Positions 36,152 to 45,624 of a DNA stretch of 64,000 bases are shown here, piece by piece. The stretch's first letter is position 1, and the number at the start of each line of letters is the position of its first letter. The notes under the pieces are model-generated. The model was given only the letters and a program-made list of their open reading frames with translations, was not told the origin of the DNA and did not search any database. The stretch comes from Aurantiacibacter gangjinensis (lineage in GTDB: Bacteria; Pseudomonadota; Alphaproteobacteria; Sphingomonadales; Sphingomonadaceae): the NCBI RefSeq assembly GCF_001886695.1, contig NZ_CP018097.1, positions 186,001 through 250,000 of the forward strand, in the 5' to 3' direction. Both the position numbers and the translations under genes were made by a program.

Positions 36152-37378
36152 TTAATTCAATTCCACGTGGCTTACCTGATAGCCCTTGCTTTGCAGTCCG
36201 GCGATCAGCGCATCGAGCTGCGCCCGGTCGCGCGCCTCGCATTCGATATCGGTGATCAGTCCCTTGGCAGGCAGACTGGTGAAAATGCGCTGGTGATAGA
36301 TCTCGATAATGTTGACGTTGTGCCGGTCGAATTCGCGCATCACCTTGAACAGCGCGCCGGGGCGATCCTGCAAGGTGATGCGCAGCCGCGCCAGCCTACC
36401 GGCGCGGGCGAGATCGCGCAGCAGCACATTGGCGAGCAGGCGCGTATCGATATTCCCGCCGCACAGCACCAGGCCCACGCGCCTGCCCGCAAAGCGTTCG
36501 CGGTGCGCCATCACGGCGGCGAGGCCCGCCGCGCCCGCGCCTTCCACCACGGTCTTCTCGATCTGCAACAACAGGCTCACCGCTTCTTCCAGATGCGGCT
36601 CGTCCACTAGCAGTATATCGTCCACCACCCGGTCGATGATGGCCTGCGTAAAGCGGCCCGGCTCTTTTACGGCGATTCCTTCCGCCAGCGTATCGCCGCC
36701 GAAGGGCAGGTCGCTGCCCGACCATGCGTTATAGCTGCTGGGGAAGAGCCGCGCCTCGGCACCGATCACCTCGACGGGCCGATCCTGCGCCTTGGCCACT
36801 GTGCCCATGCCGCTGATCAGGCCGCCGCCGCCGATGGGCACGACGATGCTGTCCAGCTGCGGCGCGTCGGCAAACAGTTCCAACGCCACCGTGCCCTGCC
36901 CCGCCGCGACATGCGGATCGTCGAACGGGTGGACGAAGGTGAGGCCCAGCTCCTTTTCCAGACTGCGCGCGTGTGCGCTGGCATCGTCGAACGTCTCGCC
37001 TTCCAGCACCACGTTGCCGCCGACAGCTTCGGTCTGCATGACTTTGACCGTCGGCGTGGTGCGCGGCATCACGATCGTGACGGGCACGCCCAGCCGCTTG
37101 CCGTGATAGGACAGCCCTTGAGAGTGATTGCCCGCCGAGGCGGCGATCACGCCGCGCTGACGCTGCTCTTCTGTCAATTGTAGCAGGGCGTTGAGCGCGC
37201 CGCGCTCCTTGTAAGCGGCAGTGAATTGCAGGTTCTCGAATTTGAGCCAGATCTCCGCGCCGAGAATGGCAGACAGCGTTTTGGAATGCATGGTGGGCGT
37301 GTGCACGACAGCGCCTTCGATCCGCTTCGCAGCGGCGCGCACATCGTCCAGCGAGAGAGTGGCCATGGTATAGTTCAT
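36152..37378 (-). CDS. ilvA: Threonine ammonia-lyase (biosynthetic type with ACT domain)
   Basis: PLP enzyme that deaminates threonine to 2-oxobutyrate, the first step of isoleucine synthesis. 408 residues from ATG 37378; ATG 37366 (MATLSLDD) is an equally plausible start. The Schiff-base lysine is Lys57 in TAAYKERGA, SAGNHSQG and the glycine loop GGGGLISG bind cofactor phosphate, and a C-terminal ACT-like domain (about 330-408, RLRITLQDRPGALFKVM) fits the short single-ACT class. Whether it is feedback-inhibited by isoleucine cannot be read from sequence. Confidence 0.93.
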   Translation of the reverse strand: MNYTMATLSLDDVRAAAKRIEGAVVHTPTMHSKTLSAILGAEIWLKFENLQFTAAYKERGALNALLQLTEEQRQRGVIAASAGNHSQGLSYHGKRLGVPVTIVMPRTTPTVKVMQTEAVGGNVVLEGETFDDASAHARSLEKELGLTFVHPFDDPHVAAGQGTVALELFADAPQLDSIVVPIGGGGLISGMGTVAKAQDRPVEVIGAEARLFPSSYNAWSGSDLPFGGDTLAEGIAVKEPGRFTQAIIDRVVDDILLVDEPHLEEAVSLLLQIEKTVVEGAGAAGLAAVMAHRERFAGRRVGLVLCGGNIDTRLLANVLLRDLARAGRLARLRITLQDRPGALFKVMREFDRHNVNIIEIYHQRIFTSLPAKGLITDIECEARDRAQLDALIAGLQSKGYQVSHVELN

Positions 37379-37479
37379 GATATGACCGGCCTACCCCACA
37401 GGCCCGCAATGGCAACCATCGGGATACTTCGCGCGAACAAAGATTGCCTTGAACCGCATGATTGGGCATCGCTAGCGAC

Positions 37480-38367
37480 ATGAGTACAATCGCTTTTCTC
37501 GGCCTTGGCGTGATGGGCGCGCCGATGGCGGGCCACCTTGCCCGCTCAGGCCACCGCGTCACCGGATACAACCGCACCACGAGCCGCGCCGAAAGTTGGC
37601 TCGATACCTATAAAGCGGAAGGTCTGGATGTCGCCATCGCCGACACACCTGCAGAAGCGGCGAAAGATTGCGACGCCGTGCTCGCCTGCCTCGGCAATGA
37701 TGACGATGTGGCGAGCGTGGTTCTGGGCGACGATGGCGTGCTGGCGACCATGGGCGAAGGCGCGCTGTTCGTCGATCACACCACCGTGTCTCCAGCGTTG
37801 GCCAAACGGCTGGCAGAGGCGGCGGATGCGCGCGGGCTGCACTGCGTCGATGCGCCGGTATCGGGCGGGCAGGCAGGCGCAGAGAACGGCAAGCTCGCCA
37901 TTATGTGCGGCGGCAGCCTGAAAGCCATGACATTGGCAGAGCCGGTGATGCAGGCATACGCTGCGCGCATCGTGCATGTCGGCGATGCTGGTGCGGGCCA
38001 GGCATGCAAGGCCGTGAACCAGGTGTGCATTGCGGGCGTGCTGGCAGGCCTTTCCGAAGGTGTGCGGCTGGCGCAGGCCACCGGCGTCGATACTGCCAAG
38101 GTGCTGGACGCCATCAGCGGCGGCGCAGCGCAAAGCTGGCAGATGGAAAACCGCTGGCCGACCATGGTGGAAGGTGATTTCGATTTCGGCTTCGCGATAG
38201 ACTGGATGCGGAAAGACCTCGCCATCGCATTGGGCGAAGCGAAGGCTGCTGGCCTGTCGCTGCCCGTTACTGCACTGGTCGACCAGTTCTACGCACAAGT
38301 GCAAAACAATGGCGGCGCGCGGCAGGATACCAGTGCGCTTATCCGCCACCTTCCGGAGGTACAGTGA
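37480..38367 (+). CDS. NAD(P)-dependent beta-hydroxyacid dehydrogenase (HIBADH family)
   Basis: 295 residues with the Rossmann motif FLGLGVMGAPMAGHL at 6-20, the substrate loop DAPVSGGQAGAENGKLAIM and the catalytic lysine segment GAGQACKAVNQ. These are signatures of the 3-hydroxyisobutyrate / tartronate semialdehyde reductase family; no feature tells the two apart. The stop overlaps the start of the exported amidohydrolase gene (TGATG). ATG 37480 is supported by MSTIAFLGLG. Confidence 0.9.
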   Translation: MSTIAFLGLGVMGAPMAGHLARSGHRVTGYNRTTSRAESWLDTYKAEGLDVAIADTPAEAAKDCDAVLACLGNDDDVASVVLGDDGVLATMGEGALFVDHTTVSPALAKRLAEAADARGLHCVDAPVSGGQAGAENGKLAIMCGGSLKAMTLAEPVMQAYAARIVHVGDAGAGQACKAVNQVCIAGVLAGLSEGVRLAQATGVDTAKVLDAISGGAAQSWQMENRWPTMVEGDFDFGFAIDWMRKDLAIALGEAKAAGLSLPVTALVDQFYAQVQNNGGARQDTSALIRHLPEVQ

Positions 38368-40034
38368 TGACCATCCGCTGGACGCTGCCAATCGCAGCCG
38401 CCCTTTGCCTGCCCGCGCCTGCGCTGGCCGATACGCATATCGACAATATCGACGGCATTTCCATTGACCGAGATGGCACTGTGGATCGCTTCACCGGCAT
38501 GGTGGTGGACGAGGACGGCCGCATTTCCGAACTGCTCGATTTCGGCGACCGCCCCACCCGCGATATCGACTATTACGTCGATGGCGAGGGCGGCGTCGTG
38601 GTGCCCGGGTTCGTGGATGGCCATTTGCACGTGATGGGCATCGGCCTCGGCACGCTGGTGCTGGATTTATCGACCACCCGCTCGCTTAACGAAGCGCTCT
38701 CGCGCATCGAAGCCTATGCCGCCGCCTATCCCGACCGTCCGTGGATCATCGGGCGGGGCTGGAACCAGGAAGTGTGGGGCATGGACCGCTTCCCCACAGC
38801 CGCAGAACTCGATGCCGTGGTGCCTGACCGGCCTGTCTGGCTGGAACGGGTTGATGGCCATGCCGGCTGGGGCAATACGCTTGCCTTGCGCGCCGGCAAT
38901 GTCACCGCGCAAAGCACCGATCCCACCGGCGGGCGGATCGAGCGGCTTCCCGGCTCGCGCGCGCCAGCAGGCGTGCTGGTGGATGCCGCCATGCCGATGG
39001 TCGCAGGCCAGATCCCGCCGCCGCTGCCCGAAGACCGTGACTTGGCACTGCATAACGCCCAGCAATTGCTGCTGAGCCACGGCATCACGGCCGTCGCCGA
39101 TATGGGTTCAACCATCGAAGACTGGATGACCTTCCGCCGCGCGGGCGATGCCGGGCGTCTGCAAATGCGTATCATGTCCTATGCGGACAGTGTCGATACG
39201 ATGCTGCTGATCGGCGGACCTGCACCCACGCAGTGGCTCTACGAAGATCGCCTGCGGCTGAATGGCGTGAAGCTCTATCTCGATGGTGCTTTGGGTTCGC
39301 GCGGAGCCTTGCTCAACGAGGATTACGAGGACGACCACGGCAATCGCGGCCTTCCCCTGCTTTCCGGCACGCAGCTGCGCAATTTGATAAGCCGTGCCGC
39401 GCTCGACAATTTCCAGGTCGCCGTCCACGCCATCGGCGATGCCGCCAACCGCGATGCGCTGAGCGCTATCGAGCAATTGTCGGAAGACTATACCGGCGAC
39501 CGCCGCTGGCGGATCGAACACGCGCAGATCGTCGATCCGGCCGACCTGCCGCGGTTCGGACAAAGCGGCATCATCGCGTCTATGCAGCCTGTCCACCAGA
39601 CGAGCGACATGTTCATGGCCGAAGCGCGGTTGGGGTCGGACCGGCTGGGCGGCGCCTATGCCTGGCGTTCCATACTCGATGCTGGCGGGTCGCTGGCTTT
39701 CGGCACCGATGCGCCGGTGGAGCCGGTGAGCGCGCTGGCGGGCCTTGCCGTCTCGATCAGCCGCGAAAACGCCGATGGCGTGCCCGAAGGCGGCTGGCGT
39801 CCCCAAGAGGTGATTACCCGCGAACAGGCGCTCGCCGCCTACACGGCGGGTGCGGCCTATGCCGGGTTTGCGGAAGGCCGTTTCGGTCGCCTTGCCGAGG
39901 GCGAACGGGCCGATTTCGTGATGCTGAGCGCCGATCCGCTCGTCTCCGATGCGCAAGCTATTCGGAACATTCAGGTTCTTCAAACGTGGATTGCCGGACG
40001 GCGCGTTTACGATTTGGATACGCCGCAGAACTAA
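38367..40034 (+). CDS. Exported amidohydrolase (YtcJ-like, Amidohydro_3)
   Basis: Metal-dependent hydrolase of 555 residues. A signal peptide ends near CLPAPALADT, so it should act in the periplasm. The metal ligands VDGHLHVMG (first His pair), VAVHAIGDAANRD and IEHAQIV (later His), and FGTDAPVEP (Asp) are present, the pattern of YtcJ-type amidohydrolases. The substrate is unknown. ATG 38367 has GGAGGT six bases upstream and overlaps the dehydrogenase stop; GTG 38364 is the alternative. Confidence 0.9.
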   Translation: MTIRWTLPIAAALCLPAPALADTHIDNIDGISIDRDGTVDRFTGMVVDEDGRISELLDFGDRPTRDIDYYVDGEGGVVVPGFVDGHLHVMGIGLGTLVLDLSTTRSLNEALSRIEAYAAAYPDRPWIIGRGWNQEVWGMDRFPTAAELDAVVPDRPVWLERVDGHAGWGNTLALRAGNVTAQSTDPTGGRIERLPGSRAPAGVLVDAAMPMVAGQIPPPLPEDRDLALHNAQQLLLSHGITAVADMGSTIEDWMTFRRAGDAGRLQMRIMSYADSVDTMLLIGGPAPTQWLYEDRLRLNGVKLYLDGALGSRGALLNEDYEDDHGNRGLPLLSGTQLRNLISRAALDNFQVAVHAIGDAANRDALSAIEQLSEDYTGDRRWRIEHAQIVDPADLPRFGQSGIIASMQPVHQTSDMFMAEARLGSDRLGGAYAWRSILDAGGSLAFGTDAPVEPVSALAGLAVSISRENADGVPEGGWRPQEVITREQALAAYTAGAAYAGFAEGRFGRLAEGERADFVMLSADPLVSDAQAIRNIQVLQTWIAGRRVYDLDTPQN

Positions 40035-40132
40035 AGCGCCGCCAAGATTTTTATTATAAGGCCACATTGTGTCTCGCCATTCGTCGATGAATCGGCTAGG
40101 GCGAGGACAAAGGTGGGATAACAAGGGTATAT

Positions 40133-40378
40133 ATGACCATGAGCAAGAAGCTTTTCACTGCTGTCGCAGCATCCGCCGCGCTGATCGCTACGCCGGTCGT
40201 AGCGCAGGGCGTTGCAGCAGACCGCGCAGCAGCTTTCGCAAACCAGTTCGAAGCGCAGGATGACGATGATGACGGCAACAGTGCCGGCCTGCTGTTCGGC
40301 GTTCTCGCCGGCGCACTGATCATCACCGGCATTGTCATCGCGCTGGGTGACGATGATGAAGCACCGATGAGCCCGTAG
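40133..40378 (+). CDS. Small exported membrane protein with an acidic linker
   Basis: An 81-residue protein (start 40133; a second Met at 40139 is also possible). A cleavable signal ends near ATPVVAQG, then a linker with a run of acidic residues (EAQDDDDDGNSA), one hydrophobic helix (GLLFGVLAGALIITGIVIAL) and an acidic tail (GDDDEAPMSP). No family recognised. A strong terminator directly follows, so it is a compact single-gene unit. Confidence 0.72.
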   Translation: MTMSKKLFTAVAASAALIATPVVAQGVAADRAAAFANQFEAQDDDDDGNSAGLLFGVLAGALIITGIVIALGDDDEAPMSP

Positions 40379-40403
40379 GCTCTAGCGAAATATCGAATAT
40401 GAG

Positions 40404-40431
40404 ACGGGGCCCGCGCGGCCCCGTTTTTTTT
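40404..40431 (+). terminator. Rho-independent terminator
   Basis: Arms ACGGGGCC (40404-40411) and GGCCCCGT (40417-40424) are perfect, followed by an eight-base T-run. It ends the small membrane protein gene and lies between it and the converging tatC. Confidence 0.92.
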
Positions 40432-40489
40432 GGCTTGAACGGATGCTGCTTTGACCAAGACAGGCAATGCGGCACCAAGCCTGTGAGGA

Positions 40490-41338
40490 TTAGGCGTCCT
40501 TGCCGACCGTTGCGGCCGCGCCTTTGTCGTCGCCAGCACTCTCGCCCGCGTCCTCGGCGTCGGCCTCGCCTGCCGCTTCGGCAGCGCGGCGCTTTTCAGA
40601 GAATTTCATCAGTATTAGCGATCCCTCGAACAGGAGGATCAGCGGGGCGGCCAGCAATAGCTGCGAGATGACATCGGGCGGCGTGATGATCGCCGCGACG
40701 GCAAACACCAGCACAATCACATATTTGCGCGCCGCCACCAGCTGCGCGCGCGTCACCAGCCCGGCCCGGTTGAGCAGCATCAGCAGCACCGGCAGCAGGA
40801 AGCTGATGCCGAATGCGAGGATGAAGCGCATCACAAGGTCGAGATACTCGCCCATAGCCGGCAATGCCTGCGCATCGAGCCCGCCCGAACTTCCCTGAAA
40901 GGCGAGGAAGAACTCGAACGCCAGAGGCATGACGACGAAATAGGCGAGCGAACCGCCTGCCGTGAACAGCACCGGTGTTGCCAGCAAAAACGGCAGGAAT
41001 GCGCGCTTTTCCTTCGCATACAGCCCGGGCGCGATGAACTGCCAGAGCTGGTTGGCGATGATCGGGAACGCGATGAAGAAGGCCGCGAACAGCGCCACCT
41101 TGATCTCGACGAAGAACGCTTCGTAGAGGGCGGTATAGATCAGCTGCCCCTCGCCCTCCGGGAAGGCGCGCGTCAGCGGCAGCACGAGCCAGCCGAAGAT
41201 GACGTCGGCAAAATAGAAGCACACGCCGAAAGCCACCATCAGCGCCAGCACGGCCTTCACCAGTCGTCCGCGCAATTCGATCAGGTGGTCGAGCAGCGGG
41301 GCCTGCGTGTCGTCGAGATCGGAGATTTTCAGCGCCAC
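40490..41338 (-). CDS. tatC: Sec-independent protein translocase TatC
   Basis: Core of the twin-arginine export receptor. From GTG 41338 the protein has 282 residues and six membrane helices, with conserved HLIELRGRL near the N-terminus and the periplasmic and cytosolic loops of TatC (FIAPGLYAKEKRAF). The acidic, Ala-rich C-terminal tail (about 245-282) is longer than in enterobacteria. GTG was chosen because it lies four bases after the tatB stop. An open frame further upstream is only a shadow of tatB. Confidence 0.95.
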   Translation of the reverse strand: MALKISDLDDTQAPLLDHLIELRGRLVKAVLALMVAFGVCFYFADVIFGWLVLPLTRAFPEGEGQLIYTALYEAFFVEIKVALFAAFFIAFPIIANQLWQFIAPGLYAKEKRAFLPFLLATPVLFTAGGSLAYFVVMPLAFEFFLAFQGSSGGLDAQALPAMGEYLDLVMRFILAFGISFLLPVLLMLLNRAGLVTRAQLVAARKYVIVLVFAVAAIITPPDVISQLLLAAPLILLFEGSLILMKFSEKRRAAEAAGEADAEDAGESAGDDKGAAATVGKDA

Positions 41339-41342
41339 GCGA

Positions 41343-41894
41343 TCAGTCCCCGCGCTTCGCCGGCGCGCTGTCGCCAAACAGGTCGGGCTCGTCATCGGGC
41401 GCAGCCTGTTCGACCGGCACCGGCTCGGCGGCCGCCGGTTTCGCACTCACGGGATCGGGATCGATGGGCTCCACGGCCACAGGCTTGGGCACGGCAGCTT
41501 CGGCCTTTACGCCAGCGCCTTCGTTCTCGACAGCGACAGTTTCGGCGGCGAGACGCTCTTTCTCGGCAATAGCGTTCTTTTCCGCCACGATCCGCTCGTG
41601 CTCGGCCCGCTTGTCGGGCGGCATCATGTCGGCTGGCGTCATTTCACGGACTTCGGCGTCGGGATTTTCGCGCATGATCTTTTCGTTCTGCGCTTTCCAC
41701 TTCTTCTCCATGTCGTCCATTTCCGCCTCGCGCACGATGTTGTCGAGGCCGGCGCGGAACTGGCCGGACATGCGCCGCACCTTGCCGATCCAGCGCCCCG
41801 CCGTGCGGAAGGCGAGCGGCATGTCTTTCGGGCCAATCACAAGGATCGCCACAATTGCGATAAGCAGGAGTTCGGTCGCGCCGATATCGAACAT
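41343..41894 (-). CDS. tatB: Twin-arginine translocase subunit TatB
   Basis: 183 residues. The N-terminal helix FDIGATELLLIAIVAILVIGPKDMP carries the conserved Glu8 and Gly-Pro hinge of TatB, followed by an amphipathic helix and a long Pro/Ala/Glu-rich acidic tail (about 110-183). It sits between tatA (23 bases upstream) and tatC (4 bases downstream). Confidence 0.93.
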   Translation of the reverse strand: MFDIGATELLLIAIVAILVIGPKDMPLAFRTAGRWIGKVRRMSGQFRAGLDNIVREAEMDDMEKKWKAQNEKIMRENPDAEVREMTPADMMPPDKRAEHERIVAEKNAIAEKERLAAETVAVENEGAGVKAEAAVPKPVAVEPIDPDPVSAKPAAAEPVPVEQAAPDDEPDLFGDSAPAKRGD

Positions 41895-41917
41895 GGGCCG
41901 CGCCCGTCAGGTGTGGA

Positions 41918-42169
41918 TCAGGAAGCGGTCTTGTCGCTCGCGGGTTGCTCGACCGTTTCACCGGCGGGCTTGGCATCGTGCGCAGGGCCTTCGATGCGTG
42001 CGTCGGGCGTGCTGCTCTCCTGAGAGGCGCGCTGTTCCTCGCTCATACCCTTCTTGAAGCTGCTGATTCCCTTGCCGAAATCGCCCATCATTTCCGAAAT
42101 GCGGCCGCGCCCGAATAGGACGAGCACAACGATGGCGATAATCAGGATCTGCCAGATACCGGGCTGCAT
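41918..42169 (-). CDS. tatA: Twin-arginine translocase subunit TatA
   Basis: 83 residues with the pore-forming N-terminal helix IWQILIIAIVVLVLFGRGRISEMMGDFGKGISSFKKG, the amphipathic helix behind the FGRGR hinge and an acidic tail. Unlike typical TatA the motif is FGRGR rather than FGxxKLP, which is common in alphaproteobacteria. First gene of the tatABC set, 35 bases after scpB. Confidence 0.93.
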   Translation of the reverse strand: MQPGIWQILIIAIVVLVLFGRGRISEMMGDFGKGISSFKKGMSEEQRASQESSTPDARIEGPAHDAKPAGETVEQPASDKTAS

Positions 42170-42204
42170 GAGAATTTCCTCGAAATCAGTGTTTGCGCGG
42201 CAGT

Positions 42205-42930
42205 TTACGCGCTTTCGTCGGGCTTTGCCAGCGTCTCGACAGTCTCTTGTGCCGCAATCGGAGCGTTTTCGCCATGGTCCATATGGGACATGCCCTCGCC
42301 GCTTTCATCCCCGGTCTCCGTTTCAGCGCTGTAAGATGCGGCTTCCAACGTGTCATCCGACCTTGTCGTCATCAGATCTTCATAGGCATCCTCGACCGGA
42401 TCGAGCAGGCCGGAGGCTTTCAGTTCGGCAAGGCCCGGCAAGTCCTTACGGCTTTCCAGCCCGAAATGGGTAAGGAACTCGGGCGTCGTCGCGTAAATCA
42501 CCGGACGTCCGGGCACTTCGCGCCGTCCGGCGATGCGCACCCAGCCCGCTTCCATCAGCACATCCAGCGTGCCGCCCGATGTCTGCACGCCGCGGATCGC
42601 CTCGATCTCCGCGCGGCTGACCGGCTCGTGATAGGCGACGATGGCCAGAACTTCGGTCGCAGCGCGGCTGAGGCGCTTCAGCTGGTCTTTCTCGCGGCGC
42701 AGCAAGTGCGCCAGATCAGGCGCAGTCTGGAATTGCCAGCGCTTGCCGCGCTCCACGAGATGGACTCCGCGCTTGTCGTAATCGGCCACAAGCTGGCCCA
42801 ACGCGGTCCTGATATCGCCCGCATCCGCATTACCCAGATGCGCCGCGATCTGTTCGCGGGTCATGGGCTCTTCGGCGGCAAACAGGCACGCTTCCACAGC
42901 GCGCACGAGTTCGTCGGGCGCGTCAGCCAT
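42205..42930 (-). CDS. scpB: Segregation and condensation protein ScpB
   Basis: Regulatory winged-helix subunit of the SMC-ScpAB condensin. 241 residues: ACLFAAEEPMTREQIA starts the first winged helix, ATEVLAIVAYHEPVSRAEIEAIRGV the second; the C-terminal about 50 residues are acidic and variable. The start overlaps the scpA stop by eight bases, so the two subunits are translationally linked. Confidence 0.92.
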   Translation of the reverse strand: MADAPDELVRAVEACLFAAEEPMTREQIAAHLGNADAGDIRTALGQLVADYDKRGVHLVERGKRWQFQTAPDLAHLLRREKDQLKRLSRAATEVLAIVAYHEPVSRAEIEAIRGVQTSGGTLDVLMEAGWVRIAGRREVPGRPVIYATTPEFLTHFGLESRKDLPGLAELKASGLLDPVEDAYEDLMTTRSDDTLEAASYSAETETGDESGEGMSHMDHGENAPIAAQETVETLAKPDESA

Positions 42931-43780
42931 CTACCCTCGCCTCCTTCAGCCGCCGCAGGTGCAACGGACCGAAAGTCTCTTCCTGCCGGAGCTCCGCCGT
43001 GCCGCGCTTTGCCAGCTCCAGCGCCGCGACGAAGCTGCTTGCCAGCGCGCTGCGCTTCAAACGCGGTTCGGCGTTGGCGGGAAGGAAGGTGCGAAGCTCC
43101 ATCCAGTCGAGCGACACGCCCAGCATGGCCGAAACGCGGTCGATCGCGGATTCAAGGGTCATCACGGGCCGCTCGGCCACCATATGCACCACCGGCTCGG
43201 TGCGCAGCTTCACCTGGCCATAGGCATGGACGAGGCTGAACCAGTCGCATTGCCAATGATTCTTTTTAAGGATGCGAAGCCCCTCGGGTGCCCCGCGCGC
43301 AAACACGTCGCGGCCCAGCCTGTCGCGACCCATCAGCCGCGCGCCCGCTTCGCGCATCGCGCCAAGGCGTTGCAAACGCAGCTGCAATTTCAGCGCCAGC
43401 TCTTCTGGACTGGGGTCTTCCTGCTCTTCCTTTGGCAGCAGCATTCCCGATTTGAGATAGGCCAGCCACGCCGCCATCACCAGGTAATCGGCAGCGATCT
43501 CCAGCTTCAGCGCCTCGACCCGCTCGATATAGGCGATATATTGGTCCACCAGCGCGAGGATGGAAATGGATTTGAGATCCACCTTCTGGCGCCGGGCAAG
43601 GTCCAGCAGCAGATCCAGCGGCCCTTCCCAGTTTTCGAGTTCGAGGTAGAGCGCGTTCTCATCGACCGTGCCGGGGGCGGCAATGCCTTGCCATTCGTCC
43701 TGCTCCGCCGTCCCGCCGGCGGTGTCCACCGGAGTCAGCAGGTCGTCGCCGCTCTCGATCAGGTGGCCCTCATCGGTCAT
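42923..43780 (-). CDS. scpA: Segregation and condensation protein ScpA
   Basis: Kleisin subunit of the SMC complex, 285 residues. The N-terminal helical domain is LENWEGPLDLLLDLARRQKVDLKSISI (about 47-73) followed by YLVMAAWLAYLKSGMLLP; the C-terminal winged helix follows near 240-275. An acidic extension of about 40 residues precedes the conserved part. It starts four bases inside the nagZ stop (43777). Confidence 0.92.
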   Translation of the reverse strand: MTDEGHLIESGDDLLTPVDTAGGTAEQDEWQGIAAPGTVDENALYLELENWEGPLDLLLDLARRQKVDLKSISILALVDQYIAYIERVEALKLEIAADYLVMAAWLAYLKSGMLLPKEEQEDPSPEELALKLQLRLQRLGAMREAGARLMGRDRLGRDVFARGAPEGLRILKKNHWQCDWFSLVHAYGQVKLRTEPVVHMVAERPVMTLESAIDRVSAMLGVSLDWMELRTFLPANAEPRLKRSALASSFVAALELAKRGTAELRQEETFGPLHLRRLKEARVDG

Positions 43781-44796
43781 GCCGCCTCTCCCACCAGTGC
43801 CAGCAGGCTGTCGCGCTGTGCGAGAATTTCGGCGCGCGGCGTCTCGTCGCTTATCGTGCCCGCGCCCTTCATTGCGCTGTCGAGCCGCATGCGCGTTTCA
43901 TCGGTGATGGCAGGCAGGACGTTCACCGTGCCGATCATGTCATCCATCTTGCCCCAGCAATTCAGCACCAGGTCGCAGCCGGCCGCGATGGCCTTTTCGC
44001 TACGCTCCGGAATGGTGCCGCCCAGGGCCTGCATGTCGATATCGTCGGTCAGCAGCAGGCCCGAAAAACCGATGCGCTGGCGGATAATCTTGTCGATCAC
44101 GAATTCGCTTTGCGTCGCCGGATGGTCCGCATCCCATGCGGTGAAGCGGATATGCGCGGTCATCGCCATGGGTACATCCGCCAGCTTGGCGAAGGGCGCG
44201 ATGTCGTGCTCCAGTTCCTCGGCGCTGGCGGTGACGGTGGGCAGGTCCTTGTGGCTATCCACCAGTGCGCGGCCATGGCCCGGCATATGCTTGATGCAGC
44301 CGACGACGCCATGGCGCGAAAGCCCGTCCAGCACTGCGCGGCCTAGTGCCGCCACCTGCATCGGGTCGGTGCCCAGAGCGCGGTCGCCGATCACGTCATG
44401 CGCGCCCTCCTGCGGCATATCGAGAAGCGGGGTGTAATCGACCGTGATGCCGACTTCGGCGAGGTCCATGGCTAGCAGCTGCGCGTTGGCGCGGACCGCC
44501 TGTATCGCACTGGCAGGCGCAATATCGTACAGTGCGGCGAAAGCGCTGCCCGCAGGATAGGCCTCCCATTCGGGCGGCTTCATGCGCGCCACGCGCCCGC
44601 CTTCCTGGTCGATACTGATGAGCAGGTCGTCGCGCCCGTGCAGATCGCGCAGGGAGTCGGTCAGCGCGCGCAGCTGCTCGCGGGTTTCGATATTGCGGCC
44701 GAACAGGATGTAGCCCGCCGGGTCTGCCTCTTTAAAAAAAGCGCGTTCATCGTCGGTCAGCGTAAGGCCGGAAAGGCTGAGAATTGCGGGCGTCAT
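43777..44796 (-). CDS. nagZ: Beta-N-acetylhexosaminidase NagZ (GH3)
   Basis: Cytoplasmic muropeptide-recycling enzyme that removes GlcNAc from GlcNAc-anhydroMurNAc-peptides. 339 residues from ATG 44796. SIDQEGGRVARM and GCIKHMPGHGRALVDSHKDLP contain the GH3 histidine-aspartate motif characteristic of NagZ, and LLTDDIDMQALGG carries the nucleophilic Asp. The upstream open extension lacks conservation. It precedes scpA with a four-base overlap, as usual in this clade. Confidence 0.93.
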   Translation of the reverse strand: MTPAILSLSGLTLTDDERAFFKEADPAGYILFGRNIETREQLRALTDSLRDLHGRDDLLISIDQEGGRVARMKPPEWEAYPAGSAFAALYDIAPASAIQAVRANAQLLAMDLAEVGITVDYTPLLDMPQEGAHDVIGDRALGTDPMQVAALGRAVLDGLSRHGVVGCIKHMPGHGRALVDSHKDLPTVTASAEELEHDIAPFAKLADVPMAMTAHIRFTAWDADHPATQSEFVIDKIIRQRIGFSGLLLTDDIDMQALGGTIPERSEKAIAAGCDLVLNCWGKMDDMIGTVNVLPAITDETRMRLDSAMKGAGTISDETPRAEILAQRDSLLALVGEAA

Positions 44797-44914
44797 CGGA
44801 CCATGATGGGTCGCATGGAAGGCGTATGCCGGGCAAGCGCGCTTTGCGAGCAAATCGGGGAAAAATACGCTGTTCTACAGCCGATAGGCCGACAAACAGG
44901 TGTTCCGCAGGCAA

Positions 44915-45622
44915 TCAGCGGATATAGCAATCCCCGCCCGCATTACGGATGGACCGGCACGCTGCATCGCCCGCCGCGCGGTCTGCGGCAATCACTTGCA
45001 GGCGATAGACGGTCGCCCCGTTCACCTCGGCTTCCACGATACGGTGGCGCATGCCGGAAATGCCGGAATAGCGGTTGCTGGCATTCTGCCAGCCCGCTTG
45101 CGCATCCGCCCGGCTGGTGAAGGCACCGATCTGCACATAGACAGCATTTGCGCCGGCAGTTTCTGCGGCCTCGGGCTCGCCAGCGTCATCGTCTTCGCCC
45201 TGGTCGCGGTCGATACTCGGCTGGGGCGCATCGGAACCATCATCGGACAGGCGCCCGCGCTGGCTTTCGCCCTCGGCGACCTGATAGGCGGTGTCGCCCG
45301 TGCCTTCGACCTCGCGGCCGCCGGGATCGTCGGGGCGCTGCTTGTAGGGCCCATCGGGTGCGGCAATCGTGCTGCCGGTTTCGGCCAGCTCGGGATCGCC
45401 GTTATCGCGGGTGAGATACCAGGCGGCAAACAGCACGCCCGCGATAACCAGCAGGCCGACCAGCGCAAACCAGATCAGGCGCGCATCGAAGCCGCCTTCT
45501 TCCTCATACTCGCCATCGTCTTCCAGCCAGGGAAGATCGTCGGCATCGTCATCCAGCGCCAGCTGCTCTTCGGCTTCCAGTGTCTCGTCGGCAGTGTCGT
45601 TTTCACCTGCCGGAAATGTCAT
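44915..45622 (-). CDS. SPOR-domain membrane protein
   Basis: 235 residues: an acidic N-terminus (about 1-45), one membrane helix (about 48-69, FALVGLLVIAGVLFAAWYL), a long acidic linker, and a C-terminal SPOR domain (about 160-235, AVYVQIGAFTSRADAQAGW ... VYRLQVIA). SPOR domains bind denuded glycan strands at the septum. It follows argS with a two-base gap and precedes nagZ by 118 bases, the standard order. Confidence 0.88.
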   Translation of the reverse strand: MTFPAGENDTADETLEAEEQLALDDDADDLPWLEDDGEYEEEGGFDARLIWFALVGLLVIAGVLFAAWYLTRDNGDPELAETGSTIAAPDGPYKQRPDDPGGREVEGTGDTAYQVAEGESQRGRLSDDGSDAPQPSIDRDQGEDDDAGEPEAAETAGANAVYVQIGAFTSRADAQAGWQNASNRYSGISGMRHRIVEAEVNGATVYRLQVIAADRAAGDAACRSIRNAGGDCYIR

Positions 45623-45624
45623 GC

